DNA of 64,000 nt, taken from NCBI GenBank assembly GCA_026419785.1, contig JAODTK010005907.1, positions 1-64,000 of the forward strand. Direction: 5' to 3'. Source of the DNA: Sclerodactyla briareus (lineage: Eukaryota; Echinodermata; Holothuroidea; Dendrochirotida; Sclerodactylidae). Shown in pieces: positions 24,595-35,299 of this stretch. Under the pieces are notes generated by a model. The model did not search any database, was not told the DNA's origin, and saw only the letters and a list, made by a program, of their open reading frames with translations. The position numbers and the translations under genes were made by a program. Numbering within the stretch: position 1 is the first letter of the stretch; every line of letters starts with the position of its first letter.

Positions 24595-24663
24595 GGTTGC
24601 AAGCAGAGTGCCGGATTTTAAGCAGGGGACGGCGGGGACGTTGACCAGGGGCCCCCACAAAAA

Positions 24664-24707
24664 GGGGGCCCCCACAAAAAGGGGGCCCCCTTTTTGTGGG
24701 GGCCCCC
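24664..24707. repeat. 44-bp perfect palindrome in the hAT left subterminus
   Basis: Two 22-base arms of GGGGGCCC and CCACAAAAA blocks meet at GGGGG/CCCCC with no spacer (centre 24,685/24,686). A further CCCCCACAAAAA copy lies just to the left, so the region could extrude as a very stable cruciform. Confidence 0.95.
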
Positions 24708-24861
24708 ACAAAATTTCGTAATCGTATTTTAAGAAGTATGTTAAGAATTTCAGCCAAATTTAGACTGATGGAAGGCTAGCAACCAGCCGTACTAAACCTG
24801 CTTGTGCCCGCTGATGTCACCCTCTGGCAGTATGGGTACCTTGCACAGGACATTCCCTGAA

Positions 24862-26058
24862 TCTAGTTGGCAAGGATGCAGCATAGTGCTGCCCAGGCGG
24901 CTGTGCCGCTGTGGCGTTCTTTTCTTTTCTGGAAGAAATCTATGTTTTCTTCACGGCCTCCACACAACGTTTCAAGAAACTGATTGACATCTTGAAACAA
25001 GTGACCGCCCATTCATCGTTCCCAAACGCATAACTACAACGCGGTTGTCATGTAGAGCAAATGCAGTTGTTAAAGGCACTATATTATGGGTTCTCTCAGT
25101 TCAAGCCAGGGTGCAGGGAACTGGTAAGATGTTAGATCAAGACACCAGAGCGAGGGGGTCGGTGGGGCGGTACGGAGGCAAAGGGGCTTTGAGAAAAAAA
25201 AAATCCGCTAGAGACTGGCTTATACACAGTTTTCTGGCACGAGATTCTGAACAGGATGAATGCAACAAGTAAAATCTTGCAGGATACGCAACTAGACCTC
25301 AACACGGCAGTTGCAGCTAGGCTTCTCTACAAAAGTTCGTTGAGGAGCGACGAGAGTGTTTTGGCACATGCGGGCAACAGGTGCTAAATTGTCAGGCACG
25401 CCACACTACGCACAATCTCGGAGGCGGCAGAGTCATGTCGACTCACTCCCCTCGATTACGGTCATGGAGAAGTTCCGTGGGAAAATCCTTCCAGTTATTT
25501 TCCAATTTGTTAGCTCACTAAAGCCGCGATTTGGCAGCGTTGAAGAGATCTGCATTGCTTTCGGTTTCCTAGGGCAGTTGGGCTCATTAGCAGACGATCA
25601 AATCCAGCAATCCGCCACTGCTTTAGTGCACAAGTACAAGGATGATTTAGAATTTTAGATGATACGATGGGATCGAGCTGGTACAATTCAGGAAGTTTTC
25701 AAAAACTCTTTGTTGATACAAAGATCACAGAGGATGAGCCAACCGGACTGCAATCACGCCACAGATCGTTATATAATCTGATCATCGACAAGGGTGTTAT
25801 TGCCACACTCCCAAATGTTGAAATCGCACTTCGCATGTACCTGTCCTAATGGTTTCAAACTGCAGCGGTGAGCGTTCTTTTAGTAAAATGAAATTCATAA
25901 AAATAAAAAAATTAAAAACAGGCTCAGAACGACCATGGGGAGTACCCGGCTGTGCCGCTTAGCCATTATGAGCATCGAGTATGACATCTATACGAGAACT
26001 TGACTTCAGTGATGTTGTGCGGGACTTATCTAAACAGAAAGCACGCTAAGTCATGGTC
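24862..26058 (+). pseudogene. hAT transposase C-terminus (ZMYM/DUF4371-like), frameshifted
   Basis: Family landmarks appear in the expected order over several frames: VAFFSFLEEIYVFFTASTQ and FKKLIDILK (24,910-25,000), FWHEILNRMNATSKILQ (25,230-25,285), LDLNTAVA, EKFRGKILPVIFQFVSSLK and FGFLGQLGSL (25,460-25,600). Then come SLYNLIIDKGV, NVEIALRMYL (25,770-25,846), NCSGERSFSKMK, RTTMGSTRLCRL and IMSIEYDI up to about 25,990. In hAT enzymes the last block is the dimerisation domain. At least five frame changes or stops break it, and the N-terminal zinc finger and most of the RNase H-like catalytic core are absent. It is a dead copy unless some breaks are assembly errors. Confidence 0.92.
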
Positions 26059-26396
26059 TAAGGGAGGTTTCCATGGGAAAAGGGGAATACATTTTTTGCT
26101 AAGTAACATGGTCGTATTTGGGTGGATGGGTAAAATATTGATCGGGCGGGCAAGACCGCCTACAACCTTTGTTATCTCTAAATTGCCTAATGAATCCGCC
26201 CGGTCTAAACAATATATTCTGTTAATGCTAGTGCCATGTCTGTGTGGGAAGGGGGATCGGGGAAAGACTGGGGGGGGGGGGGTGGCACGACCGTAGTCAG
26301 AGTCCCTCTGGAATTTTTCATAGACTCGTCGGAGGGGCCCCCCATGAGCCGTTGCCCAGGGCCCCACAGAGGTAAAAATCCGGCCCTGGGTTGCAG

Positions 26397-26639
26397 TCAA
26401 CCGGTCTTCTCGCTGGCACATCTTCATCAATTCGCACACCAGGAGGAAGGTCCATATCGCAAACTGCCTGCAAGTTAGTGGTATCACAAGGCATAAACTC
26501 CTGTAATGCAAACGCCAGAATTGAGAACATGTACTGCGAGCAGATGGTATGAAAAAAGTAGGTTTTCAAACAGCTAGTCTGACCTTTCCGCAACTCTATA
26601 AGTCTTTGCTTTTTCCTACACTAAGGCCTCCTGGTTGAT
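26397..26639. other. Short stretch without a recognised gene
   Basis: Flank of the hAT insertion, with nothing recognisable. Confidence 0.4.
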
Positions 26640-27310
26640 TTCCAACTATCCTTGACTCTCAGAGGTCAATATGATTTACATTTCAACGCACTAACAAGTG
26701 GTGAGATGTGACTAGATAGAAGTTTGCATAAAATTTGCATATTAGCACATCATTTGGACCTCCAGTTCGTGAAATATCTCAGCAATGAAGGTGAACCACA
26801 CCCGCAAGTTTTGTTGAAATCTAACAAATTTTTACTATTTTCATGGTTTAACGCAAATTAGATGCCTGAATGATCTCGGTGACTCAACCTACATTTAATT
26901 ACTCAGGACTGAAGGCAACTACATCTACCAATTCAGCGAAACCGAATAAACTTCCACCACCGAAATCCACATTAATTATGCAGATTAGACTCATTGAATG
27001 ACGTCGAGTGCACGAGCTATGTTAAATTTCTCCGGACTAGGCCGGTAGAGACCATATCCACTAATTTTTGCAATTGTGTCAATCAGACTACTTGTTCACA
27101 TTATTTATGCTGGGGATCCAATCAGTTCAGCGACTAACATCTTTTACCTGGTTGTTGAACCATCTCACCGTAGCTCCTACAGTTTTTGTGAAAATCCTGC
27201 TACGAGCTCAACAATGAAACACATACTAGGCTAATTACTCTACGCAATTAGTGACTTTCATACACAATAAATACCTACATTATGGTAGTTACCCTACTGA
27301 ATTATTAATC
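26640..27310. repeat. Degenerate TTTGCATA / ATGCAGATTAGAC array
   Basis: Recurrent phrases TTTGCATAAAATTTGCATATTAG, AACGCAAATTAGATG, TTAATTATGCAGATTAGACTC and TCGGTGACTC are spaced about 100-140 bases apart. This is the same family as 32.94-33.70 kb. Confidence 0.6.
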
Positions 27311-27618
27311 CATGTGCCGGGAATCCAATCAAATCATTCATCGAACAATTCGACCCAAATTTAATTGGTTTTTACGATACCAAGAAATCCTGCGATTGGA
27401 ACGTGGTGACATACACATACACCACACAATAACGTCCACAACCCAAAGTGATTGCAAAGTCCTTTCTGAATTTCATTCAGAGAGAAAAAATGACATCGCT
27501 GAGGAACCAGAGTCCAGGATTTGAGCATGTTGCTGCTGGTTTCCATTGTGTCCCCCAATGTACTCCTTTAATACTAGACATGAGCGTCCCATAAGATGCC
27601 ATGAACCTCGGTCCTCAC

Positions 27619-27881
27619 TCAGCCCCTAGAAGCTGAGGAAGGTATGTGAGCAGTCTTTCCAGGGGCACTGTGATGAAGGCCGTGGACATGATCTGAGCTT
27701 ACTAATAGTACTTTCCAAGATTCCTGGTTTAGAGTACGCTGTTGTACTGCTGATGCGGTCCTCAGTATGACTTCTGAAGATGGATTATAGAGCCATGTGA
27801 GCTTCGGGTTTTTTAAACTTGGAAGGCTGTCATTAGCTGGTTTCCTTAACGTCAATGCTATTTCAATGGAGTCGTTTCACG
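27619..27881 (-). CDS. Unidentified coding-like open frame
   Basis: On the minus strand one frame is open for about 85 codons between stops, ending in TGA at 27,619-27,621. Its composition is protein-like: PANDSLPSLKNPKLTWLYN, SSEVILRTASAVQQRTLNQ, SWKVLLVSSDHVHGLHH. There is no ATG near its beginning, so if real it would be an internal exon or part of a transposon gene. No domain is recognised. It sits directly beside a small mobile-element remnant (27,897-27,979). Confidence 0.28.
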
Positions 27882-27896
27882 AGGCGGACGGGGCAG

Positions 27897-27979
27897 GTAG
27901 GGCGGAACGGACGCTGGCGCGTTTTCTCGAATCGGTCATCTAGCGATTTACCCGCCGGAAAAAAGGAAACGCCGCTTAA
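27897..27979. mobile_element. Tiny deletion derivative of the 43.9-45.3 kb foldback element
   Basis: It shares GCGTTTTCTCGAATCGGTCAT and TAGCGATTT with the arms of the foldback element. It is bounded by TAGGGCGG and AACGCCGCTTA, the latter inverted relative to the TAGGCGGCGTT end of that element. Confidence 0.55.
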
Positions 27980-28419
27980 AGCGTGGGATTAGCAATCTTT
28001 CGGGGAATTTCGTGTTCTCACAGCTCTTGTAGTAAACCAAAGTGCACGAAAGGACTAGCAGCTAATGGCCTTTGTTAATCTGTGGAGGAGTGAATAGCCA
28101 ATTGTGTGTGACCTGTACAGCGAGGTGGTGTCGAGGCAGTACCAGAAACGAAAACGTTGTTGAAACTTATGAGAATGTTTCGTGTAATGTGTAGGAACAT
28201 ACCTTGTGGTTGAAACTATGTTACAACTAGAGCACCAATGGTGCTGTAGCTCAAACGCACAAATGTACCAAGACGACGAATGTAACAAGTTGTGATATAA
28301 ATGTTTCAAGATCATGCGGCGAAGGAGGGGCAGTTTCAGTTTCGGCAGTTGTTTTTTTTAGTTTAGTAGTTTAAAACAGACCAGGAGGCGGCAGTAGTTT
28401 TTCAGTTCAGGTTTCCAAC

Positions 28420-29335
28420 AAATGGGCCTATTGTGCCCCTCCTTTACAACTTTGTGATCATTGCATGGGCCCCCAAAAGATTGTCTTAGCATTCAATCTA
28501 ATCTTTGATGGGCACACAAGATGGACACTGGGTGGGCCCTGGGTCCTCTAAAAAACCTGGGGAAAACCCTGTTGAGGGCAATCATGACTTAGTGATCATC
28601 ATTATGACTCTGTGCTGAACAATCACAGCCAATTTTTGCAAACAAAATTTGTTGGAGATACAAGATTTTGCAGTATTTGTCAAGTAGTCAGTGTTATAGT
28701 AGTATTTAGAGGTATTTTTTGCAGGTATTTAAGTATTTCATATTGGGCTCTAGGGCACCCCAAACTGGACCCAAGATGGCCTTCTTTTCACCCAAGGACC
28801 TTAAATGGTCACTTTGAAAGAACATCAATTTTTTGAATCTGTTGCGAGGAGATTAGGAGGGAGTTAGGAGAGCATTTCAAGTACCATTTGGTGTGTTGTT
28901 GAAATTATAAAAATAAAAATAGGACGACGGGCCCACAAGTGGGGGGGAACTTTCAGGGGAACTTTAATGGGCATTTGACCCTTGACCTCCCAACGTCCCC
29001 AACATGTGCAATGGGTTCAATGAACATTCTGTTGTCCAAAGCTTTATGTTTTCGGTCAACATTCATTACAGAATGGACTGTTTGGGAAGCCCAAAACAAA
29101 AACAAGTTTGTCGACACATTGGAATAGATAGAGTAGATAGATAGAGTAGTAGATAGATCAGGATAGATAGATAGATAGGTAGGATAGATAGATAGGATAG
29201 ATAGATGATAGATAGAAGATAAGATAGATACATAGGTCGATAGATAGATAGAAAGATTAAGAAGATAGATGATGATAAGATAGATAGACATGCTATTCAA
29301 TAGCTCAACAGCTGGCTGTTTGACCGCTAAAAAAA
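28420..29335 (+). mobile_element. GATA-tailed interspersed repeat with 3' hairpin, copy 1
   Basis: The order is: a body with phrases like GGAGATACAAGATTTTGCAG and CACCCAAGGACCTTAAATGG, then TTTGACCCTTGACCTCC and GGCCCAAAA-type text, then (GATA)n at 29,123-29,290. It ends with ATAGCTCAACAGCTGGCTGT followed by TTGACCGCTAAAAAA. The last part forms a hairpin (AGCTCAA/TTGAGCT in the consensus of three copies). Body repeats plus microsatellite plus terminal hairpin recall Helentron-associated elements (HINE, DINE-1, pearl). That assignment is inference. Confidence 0.6.
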
Positions 29336-30589
29336 TTTCAGGAATTTGATTGAAATCAATTTTTCTAACTCAATGATGCGGTTTTCGATTCTTAGGAAAC
29401 AGCCGATCATGATATAAAAACAGGAAGGAATGCGAGAATTTGTAGGTATGGGTTGGTAGGATTAGACATAATAATAAACCTCCCATAGGTGGCTATCTAG
29501 AGAGGCCTGGGACCTTTCACTTTCTGGCGCTATCGTACTCATATGAATTAATATTCAGCAACCAAAATCCCACAGGAACATACTGGAAATCGAAGCTTTA
29601 TAACATCGAGGAAAGTTAAATATAATATAGTTATTATAGATTAATAATAACACCAGTTCAAGATCATTGATTCAAAATCTAGTGAGAGAAGCATTTTGGG
29701 ATAGGCTATTTGCATGAAATGTCCCAAAATGGGACTTGAACTCACTGGTCAATGGCTTCAACTACGCAGATTGTCAGAGGTCAGGACCAAATATCAGGAA
29801 TGTACAATAAATTATATACTGAAATACGTTATGAATGAAGTTTTTTGGAATGTGTTCTGAATTGAGGCCTATAATATTGCGAGGATTACCACAACTTACT
29901 ACGGGCTCAGTGAAGCTATAATACTACTGCGAAATCATTGAACATTTCAGGACAAATATCGGGAACTGTACCAAGAGGAATACTGGCACAACGGTAACGT
30001 TCGGTTAGGTCACCTGTCACATGATTTCTGTTTGGTTAATATGAAGTATGATACAGAAGCGGACTAATGGGTTACAGTAAGATAGTAGGCCATCCTTCCT
30101 CCTAATATACTTACTACTTTGTCCCCCACCTAACAAGAGTAGGAAAAAGAAAGAAAACAACCTGACATCCTAACAAGAATTTTCCATCTAGAAAAGTAAG
30201 TAAACCTTCAGAATCATTTCTTCCTCCCTCCTGCAGGGTGCCCATCCAAGCAGCAATTGACAGCGATGTCTAAACCCTATTACTTAATCAGTGTAGGTTG
30301 GAAGCAGAAGTAAGAGAGTAGTAGTAGTGTGCGGTGCCATAGCTAGCTAGCTGTCCCGCATGTTGGTACACTTATTACAGTACAGTAAGTTAGAGGCGGG
30401 GTGGAGGAGCCACAGTGATTAAGCGCTTAACCACTTTGACCAATATCCAGTAGGGGGACTTTCCTATTTCAGTTGAGATGAGGTTGGTATTGTTTGCCCC
30501 CCGCCACATTCTAAAAATGGAAATAACAGCAACACATGTAAATGAGAACTATATGAATCCCAGCAATTCTCTCTAAAAAAGATTTCTGC
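29336..30589. other. Stretch without a recognised gene
   Basis: Sequence between two copies of the GATA-tailed repeat. No coding-like frame and no repeat ends were seen. Confidence 0.4.
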
Positions 30590-31515
30590 CCACACTGGGC
30601 CATGGGTCCTAAGGTTCTAATGGGCCCAAGGCCAATGGCCAAAAATGGGCCAAGCCCCGAACCCCGGACACCCCTCTACCTAAGGTCCATTACATGAACT
30701 TCGAAAAAAAAAAATTGAGTTGGGGAAGAGCTGCCTTTCAAGGACCATCGTGTGTGAAATTCATAAAATGGGAATCAGGCCCAGGGGGACTGGACCGAAC
30801 AATTCTCTGAACACCTCGAAGTACGGCTGTAAACATTCATAGATGACCGAACACTGAGCACTGTGCACCAAAGTTCGTAGGAGATACAAGATTTACAGTT
30901 ATTTCATACACCCCAAGTGGGCCCTGGGCCAAAATTCGAACAACCCCACTGGCCCTCTACCCAAGGACCTATACATGTAGCTTTGAAGATAGTTGATTGA
31001 AGCTTGTAGGAGGAGATACAGTTCAAGTACCATTGTGTAAATTTCATCAATGGGCCTTCGGCCCAAATGGTGACCCTGGACCAAAAAATCCTGACCACCG
31101 AAGGAACGGCTGTTAGACCATCACTATGACTAAACGCACCGCACTGGGTGCCCGAAATTGTAGGAGAAGTAGCGTTTTGCAGTTTTCCATTAATTGGGCC
31201 CATTGTGACCTTTAATGCCATTTGAACCTTGACCTTTAGGTTGTCAACATGACCCATCAGTCATAAGCATTGTGACCAAGTCTGGTCGAGAATTCTCAAA
31301 GCACGTAACATTTTGTGGCCCAAAAAGCAAAAGTTTACCGACTGGATAATAGAGTATAGATAGAGGATAGATAGGAGGATAATAGATGATTAGAATAGAT
31401 AATAGTAGAAATGATAGATAGATAGTAGAGGATAGGAAGATCGATAGATAGATAGAAGATAGAATGACATTGGCATACAATACCAACAGCCATAGCTGTT
31501 TGAGCTAAAAACCTT
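30590..31515 (+). mobile_element. GATA-tailed interspersed repeat with 3' hairpin, copy 2
   Basis: This copy contains two core repeats. ACGGCTGT recurs at about 30,823 and 31,106, and the preceding TGAAATTCATAAAATGG/TAAATTTCATCAATGGG text recurs with it, a period of about 283 bases. (GATA)n lies at 31,345-31,465 and the end is CCATAGCTGTTTGAGCTAAAAA. Shared text with copy 1 includes TTTGAACCTTGACC and GGCCCAAAAAGCAAAA. Confidence 0.62.
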
Positions 31516-31628
31516 TGCACCATTTTATTCGTTGTGCCTATAACAGAACATTATTAAATGTGAAACATGCTTCGACTACATGAAAGGTCATTAATTATTT
31601 TTTTTATAAACACTCACATTTACGTTAT

Positions 31629-31885
31629 GTAAGCATCTTTTAGAAGTTTTTTTTAGCAATGTTATGGTACCAGTAACGTTTGTAATCACTGGGCTAAGGC
31701 CGATATATGTCCACAAACCGCAGTACAAACAAAATAAAAAACCGACCAAGTTCATCGAGCTAACGGTGCTTTAGAAGCTCTTTTTACAATGTTATGGTAC
31801 CGGTAACGTTTCGTAATCACTGGGCTAGGCCTATACTATGGTCCCAAACGCGATTATCAAACAAATAAACCGAAGAGTTTATCGG
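31629..31885 (+). repeat. 130-bp tandem duplication
   Basis: CAATGTTATGGTACC(A/G)GTAACG starts at 31,657 and again at 31,787, and GTAATCACTGGGCTA, CAAACAAATAAA and AACCGA follow in both. The two units differ at a modest number of positions. Confidence 0.88.
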
Positions 31886-32059
31886 GCGCCGTGCGAACAA
31901 CAAAACCGTCACCTGTATTCGATGTTGGTAACTTTTTTGGGAACTTTCATGTGACTGCTGTTCGATTCTTTAGTTCCTTTGCACCTATCCTCGATGTGGT
32001 CAATGATTTTTATTTCAGCACCTCCTGGATCATGCACCCTCGAGTTATAAAAAAAAAAA
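31886..32059. other. Short stretch, no gene seen
   Basis: Spacer between the 130-bp duplication and the open frame that follows. A minus-strand frame (31,909-32,184) overlaps it but is not supported. Confidence 0.35.
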
Positions 32060-32302
32060 TTTGTTCTAAAGATTAGTTTCAAAAGCCGTGTGACATTCTT
32101 GGGCACAAAATCACTGCTGGGCCTTCTTATTAGATGGCCTTGTATCGATATCTTTGAGCGTGCTATGGTTATAGAACAGGTCACACAGTATTGCCTTAGA
32201 CGCCGGATTTATGGAATGAATAATAGGAGTATGTTGGTTAGATTAATGCAGGGGCCAAAACATCCAGCGTGGTTGGCCGAAAAGTCCATGGATACAGGTT
32301 AG
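32060..32302 (+). CDS. Unidentified coding-like frame, possible exon
   Basis: One frame stays open from the A-rich tract at about 32,050 to a TAG at 32,300-32,302. It contains SLLGLLIRWPCIDIFERAM, VIEQVTQYCLRRRIYG and MLVRLMQGPKHPAWLAEKS. Its end, GATACAG/GTTAGC at about 32,296/32,297, could be a splice donor (CAG|GTTAGC). There is no ATG before the most protein-like part. A frame on the opposite strand is also open, so the strand is uncertain. No family recognised. Confidence 0.25.
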   Translation, partial: FVLKISFKSRVTFLGTKSLLGLLIRWPCIDIFERAMVIEQVTQYCLRRRIYGMNNRSMLVRLMQGPKHPAWLAEKSMDTG

Positions 32303-32939
32303 CTTAATGGGTAGTGGGGTGGGTACTTGGCTGAAAATGGTTGTGGCCAAAATTGTAGAAAGCAGTAGGTCGACTCTAGGCATACCCCAGATGGAACCCA
32401 AGAAATAGTTTGGCCATACAGTATGTCCTGGCCTGAGGCCTATTACTCGGCCTCAACAGAGGACTGAATATACTCCCAATGTAAACAATTCTGTTATGTG
32501 GAAGTGTGTGTAACCTAATGGAACACACAGTAGTCATGAGGGGACGAAACTGTACTGACTACTGTAGCCAACTTTAGCCTCCAAGGCCAGGCTACTCAGG
32601 CAAAGTAAAAAAAATAACTGAACATATTGATCGTCCACTCCCGGCTATTTGGAAAATTTAGGACATTACTGTATTAATTTGTAAAACTTTTTATCTTGTT
32701 CAGGAAGATGGTTTTAAGAGGTTAACAAGGCGATCACCTCAGTGTCACGTTGGTTGCACGATCGATGGTTTTTCTTTAGTCACAATACGAACAATTACAG
32801 GCCAGGCCATGTCTGCTTCCAGATTTTGTATTAGCATTTAATAGGAAACAGTCTAATAACCAGTGAAACATTTTTCAACTACATAGGAACTGGTTGACCA
32901 AGTCTACCGAAGGAGTATAGGTTTTGTGGGAAATATGAC
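32303..32939. other. Stretch without a recognised gene
   Basis: Nothing coding-like or repetitive recognised. Confidence 0.4.
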
Positions 32940-33700
32940 TGATATTGTCTGACTTATGCAATTAGACACAAGTATTCAAACTTTCATTGACCCATTTCTC
33001 ATTTCAAATGATATCTCAGGACAAAGGTGGACCCACACTCTTACACATTCATGGGAATAAACCAACTTGAAAACATTGAATGGAATGATGGCAAAATATA
33101 CACACATGAATAACTCCTATTGACTCGAGTCAATGTTAAGAAAAAATTGGGACTAAAGGTAGACCATATGCATCAAGCTTCAGTAAAATCTGAACGAAAA
33201 ACTTGGAAATTGAAATGAACTTTGAAAAATAGACTAACTGAATGTAAGTAACTTCCAGTCTAAGTTTAGAATGTTGGAAGTTAAGGATAGAAGTCTAACC
33301 TACAAGTTTCATGTTCATGGGAATCGGTGCAACAAACTTCGCATTATGCATAACTTATGCAGATTAGACAGTATGTTGAATGACCTTGGGTGACCCGGAG
33401 TCTATGATGAACATTTGGAATTGAAGGTAAACCATTACATCCACCAAGTTTCATTAAATCCAACCAACTTTAACATTTGCATAAATTACGCAATTAGACA
33501 CATGAAATGACAACAAAGACCTGAATCTTGTTTTTAAAAAAATTCGGGACTGGATTTAGATCATATTCACGGTCAAGTTCCAGGGAAATCTTACAATCTT
33601 ACATATCGATTATGCAATTAGACAAATTCAACTACTTAATTAGCATACTTTATACTGAAAATCTAATCAGTTCATCACACCCCTCATATCCTCAACAAAC
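32940..33700 (+). repeat. Degenerate ATGCAATTAGACACA array
   Basis: TTATGCAATTAGACACAAG, TTATGCAGATTAGACAG, ACGCAATTAGACACATG and ATGCAATTAGACAAAT recur with AAGTTTCAT(T)AAATC and GACCTTGGGTGACCCGGAG text between them at about 110-150 base spacing. Several units have decayed. This is the clearest example of the family also seen near 8 and 27 kb. Confidence 0.7.
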
Positions 33701-35015
33701 CGCAAGTCACCATAGCAATTACGGTTCATCTGCAATCTTGCTAACGAGCTTAAGCACGACTAGCATTATGAATAACATTAAAAAAGGCTAAGTACCCTCT
33801 TTATAGTGAGGTTTTGCGCCCAAGAACTAGTCAGATCGTGTTTCACCAACCCTGATACTACATGTACAAATACCGTCAATCAAAATTGGCCTCACTGTTT
33901 TTTTTCAGAACAAAATCTGCTTAAAAAGGACGAGTTTTTCAGTTCAGGCGAAACAAAAAAGGGCATGATTGCCATACTGTAATGTATACCCACGTGTACT
34001 TGAATGTATTAGATTAGTGTTACAGTTGTCAGGGATTGGGCTAGGAGTAGAGAGTAGCGGCATATTCCAGCATTACAGATGTCATTACAAATCTCATTGT
34101 TAAAAACATCTAAACCTAACGTAACCTTTTTAACCCACACTGCCCTGACTCAACTCAATACCAATCTCCACAGCCACCCTCTTTGCCCAAGTTTGTCTCC
34201 CTGACCTGCTCTCCAATGGAGTGCATTGCCAAACTACGGCTACACAAGTTACACTGACGTGTAAATGTGGGTACATGCCCACAGAGGTGTTTCTAATGCT
34301 ACACAATGCCATGCTGTATTCCTTGATTCCATCCCAAGCATACGTGAATGTCGCCGATAAAGGGGCAAATCCTTCAACGGCCAACATTTTTTCTGCCGGC
34401 AATAGTGAAGTTCTTCAGGCAAAATTGATTTTGTTGTATGAAATACGAAGAAAACAAAAATGGTGGTAATTTCAATGTGGCTCTATTAATTCCCACAATG
34501 GTAGCCAGCAGTAGGCCTAAGCTACTTAACTTGCTATGGATTTTGTACAGGGACCGAACTAAGCCTAGATCAGAAAGTGGAATATGAAGACAACTTGCAA
34601 GCAACATGATCAAGCTTTTTGTGGAAATTGTTGGATCACCCCTCTACATGCCTGTTGCATCATCTGATGATTTTCAAATGTTTTTCAGATCGCAGTAACG
34701 TAGTTTACAGTAATTTGTCCCATTTCACATGGTGAACATAGAATATGTACATGCACCAGTTCTGCGGAATCATGAGTCATGTCCCATTGTAAAACAAAAA
34801 TAGGTTTTCGCTCTGTCCTGCAGTGTTACGATGTCTGATACACAAGTATAGGGTGAGCAAATATTGGTGCCAAAATATCTAACCGTTCCGAAACTCATTC
34901 TCTGCAACCACGGCGGCTCGTAGTGTCCGAACGTACTTAGCGATAGACTAGTATTAATTCTATACTATCTAGTAGCTAATAGGCCTAGGCTACATTATGG
35001 GTATTGCGGTCAACG
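33701..35015. other. Stretch without a confirmed gene
   Basis: A minus-strand frame at 34,130-34,402 (EGFAPLSATFTYAWDGIKEY, VSVTCVAVVWQCTPLE) has protein-like composition and is preceded by an acceptor-like CCGGCAG. If the 35,016-35,174 frame is a first exon on the minus strand, this could be a downstream exon of the same gene. That link is speculation. Confidence 0.25.
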
Positions 35016-35174
35016 CTAACTGAGCCCCTGTGCTTCAAACCTTCGCTGCGAAGTAGCTCCAAAATCCTCAATTTCAAGGGTCTTCGTCTTACGTCTTACG
35101 GTCACGGTATTACTAAGGGAATAGTCCTTCCTAGCCCGTCTCGGGGGCCTACGCGAATCGCTCGGTCCGGCCAT
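35016..35174 (-). CDS. Short open frame behind an ETS-type site, possible first exon
   Basis: On the minus strand an ATG at 35,174 opens 52 codons to TAG (35,016-35,018). The product is basic and hydrophilic (MAGPSDSRRPPRRARKDYSL, TVRRKTKTLEIEDFGATSQR). The DNA is richer in CpG than its surroundings. Nine bases upstream of the ATG is ACCGGAAGTG (35,183-35,192), a canonical ETS/GABP site such as is common at TATA-less housekeeping promoters. A possible splice donor GAAG|GTTTGA lies inside the frame near its end. It may be exon 1 of a host gene transcribed leftward. No family is recognised. Confidence 0.35.
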   Translation of the reverse strand: MAGPSDSRRPPRRARKDYSLSNTVTVRRKTKTLEIEDFGATSQRRFEAQGLS

Positions 35175-35182
35175 GGAATTGG

Positions 35183-35192
35183 CACTTCCGGT
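35183..35192 (-). promoter_or_regulatory. ETS/GABP-type motif
   Basis: ACCGGAAGTG on the minus strand immediately upstream of the open frame ending at 35,174. It is an exact match to the ETS consensus, but a 10-base motif can occur by chance. Confidence 0.35.
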
Positions 35193-35299
35193 TGAGGCAA
35201 TGATATCTGCAGTAACTCTAGATTGCGGATGTCAGATCTCCGAGTTATTATGGGAGAAATGAAATGCATCATGGGAAATATTCAACTTTCCATAAAAGG

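Larger units (their letters stand above)
24604..26388 (+). mobile_element. hAT transposon, internally deleted, with target duplication
   Basis: The left end CAGAGTGCCGGATTTTAAG and the reverse complement of the right end CAGGGCCGGATTTTTACC are terminal inverted repeats of hAT type. They continue inward through CAGGGG, GGCGGGGACG/GGCAACGGC and GGGGCCCC. The flanks carry GGTTGCAAG (24,595-24,603) and GGTTGCAG (26,389-26,396), an 8-bp duplication with one extra A. At 1,785 bp it is far shorter than an autonomous hAT. Only the C-terminal part of a transposase remains. Confidence 0.88.
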
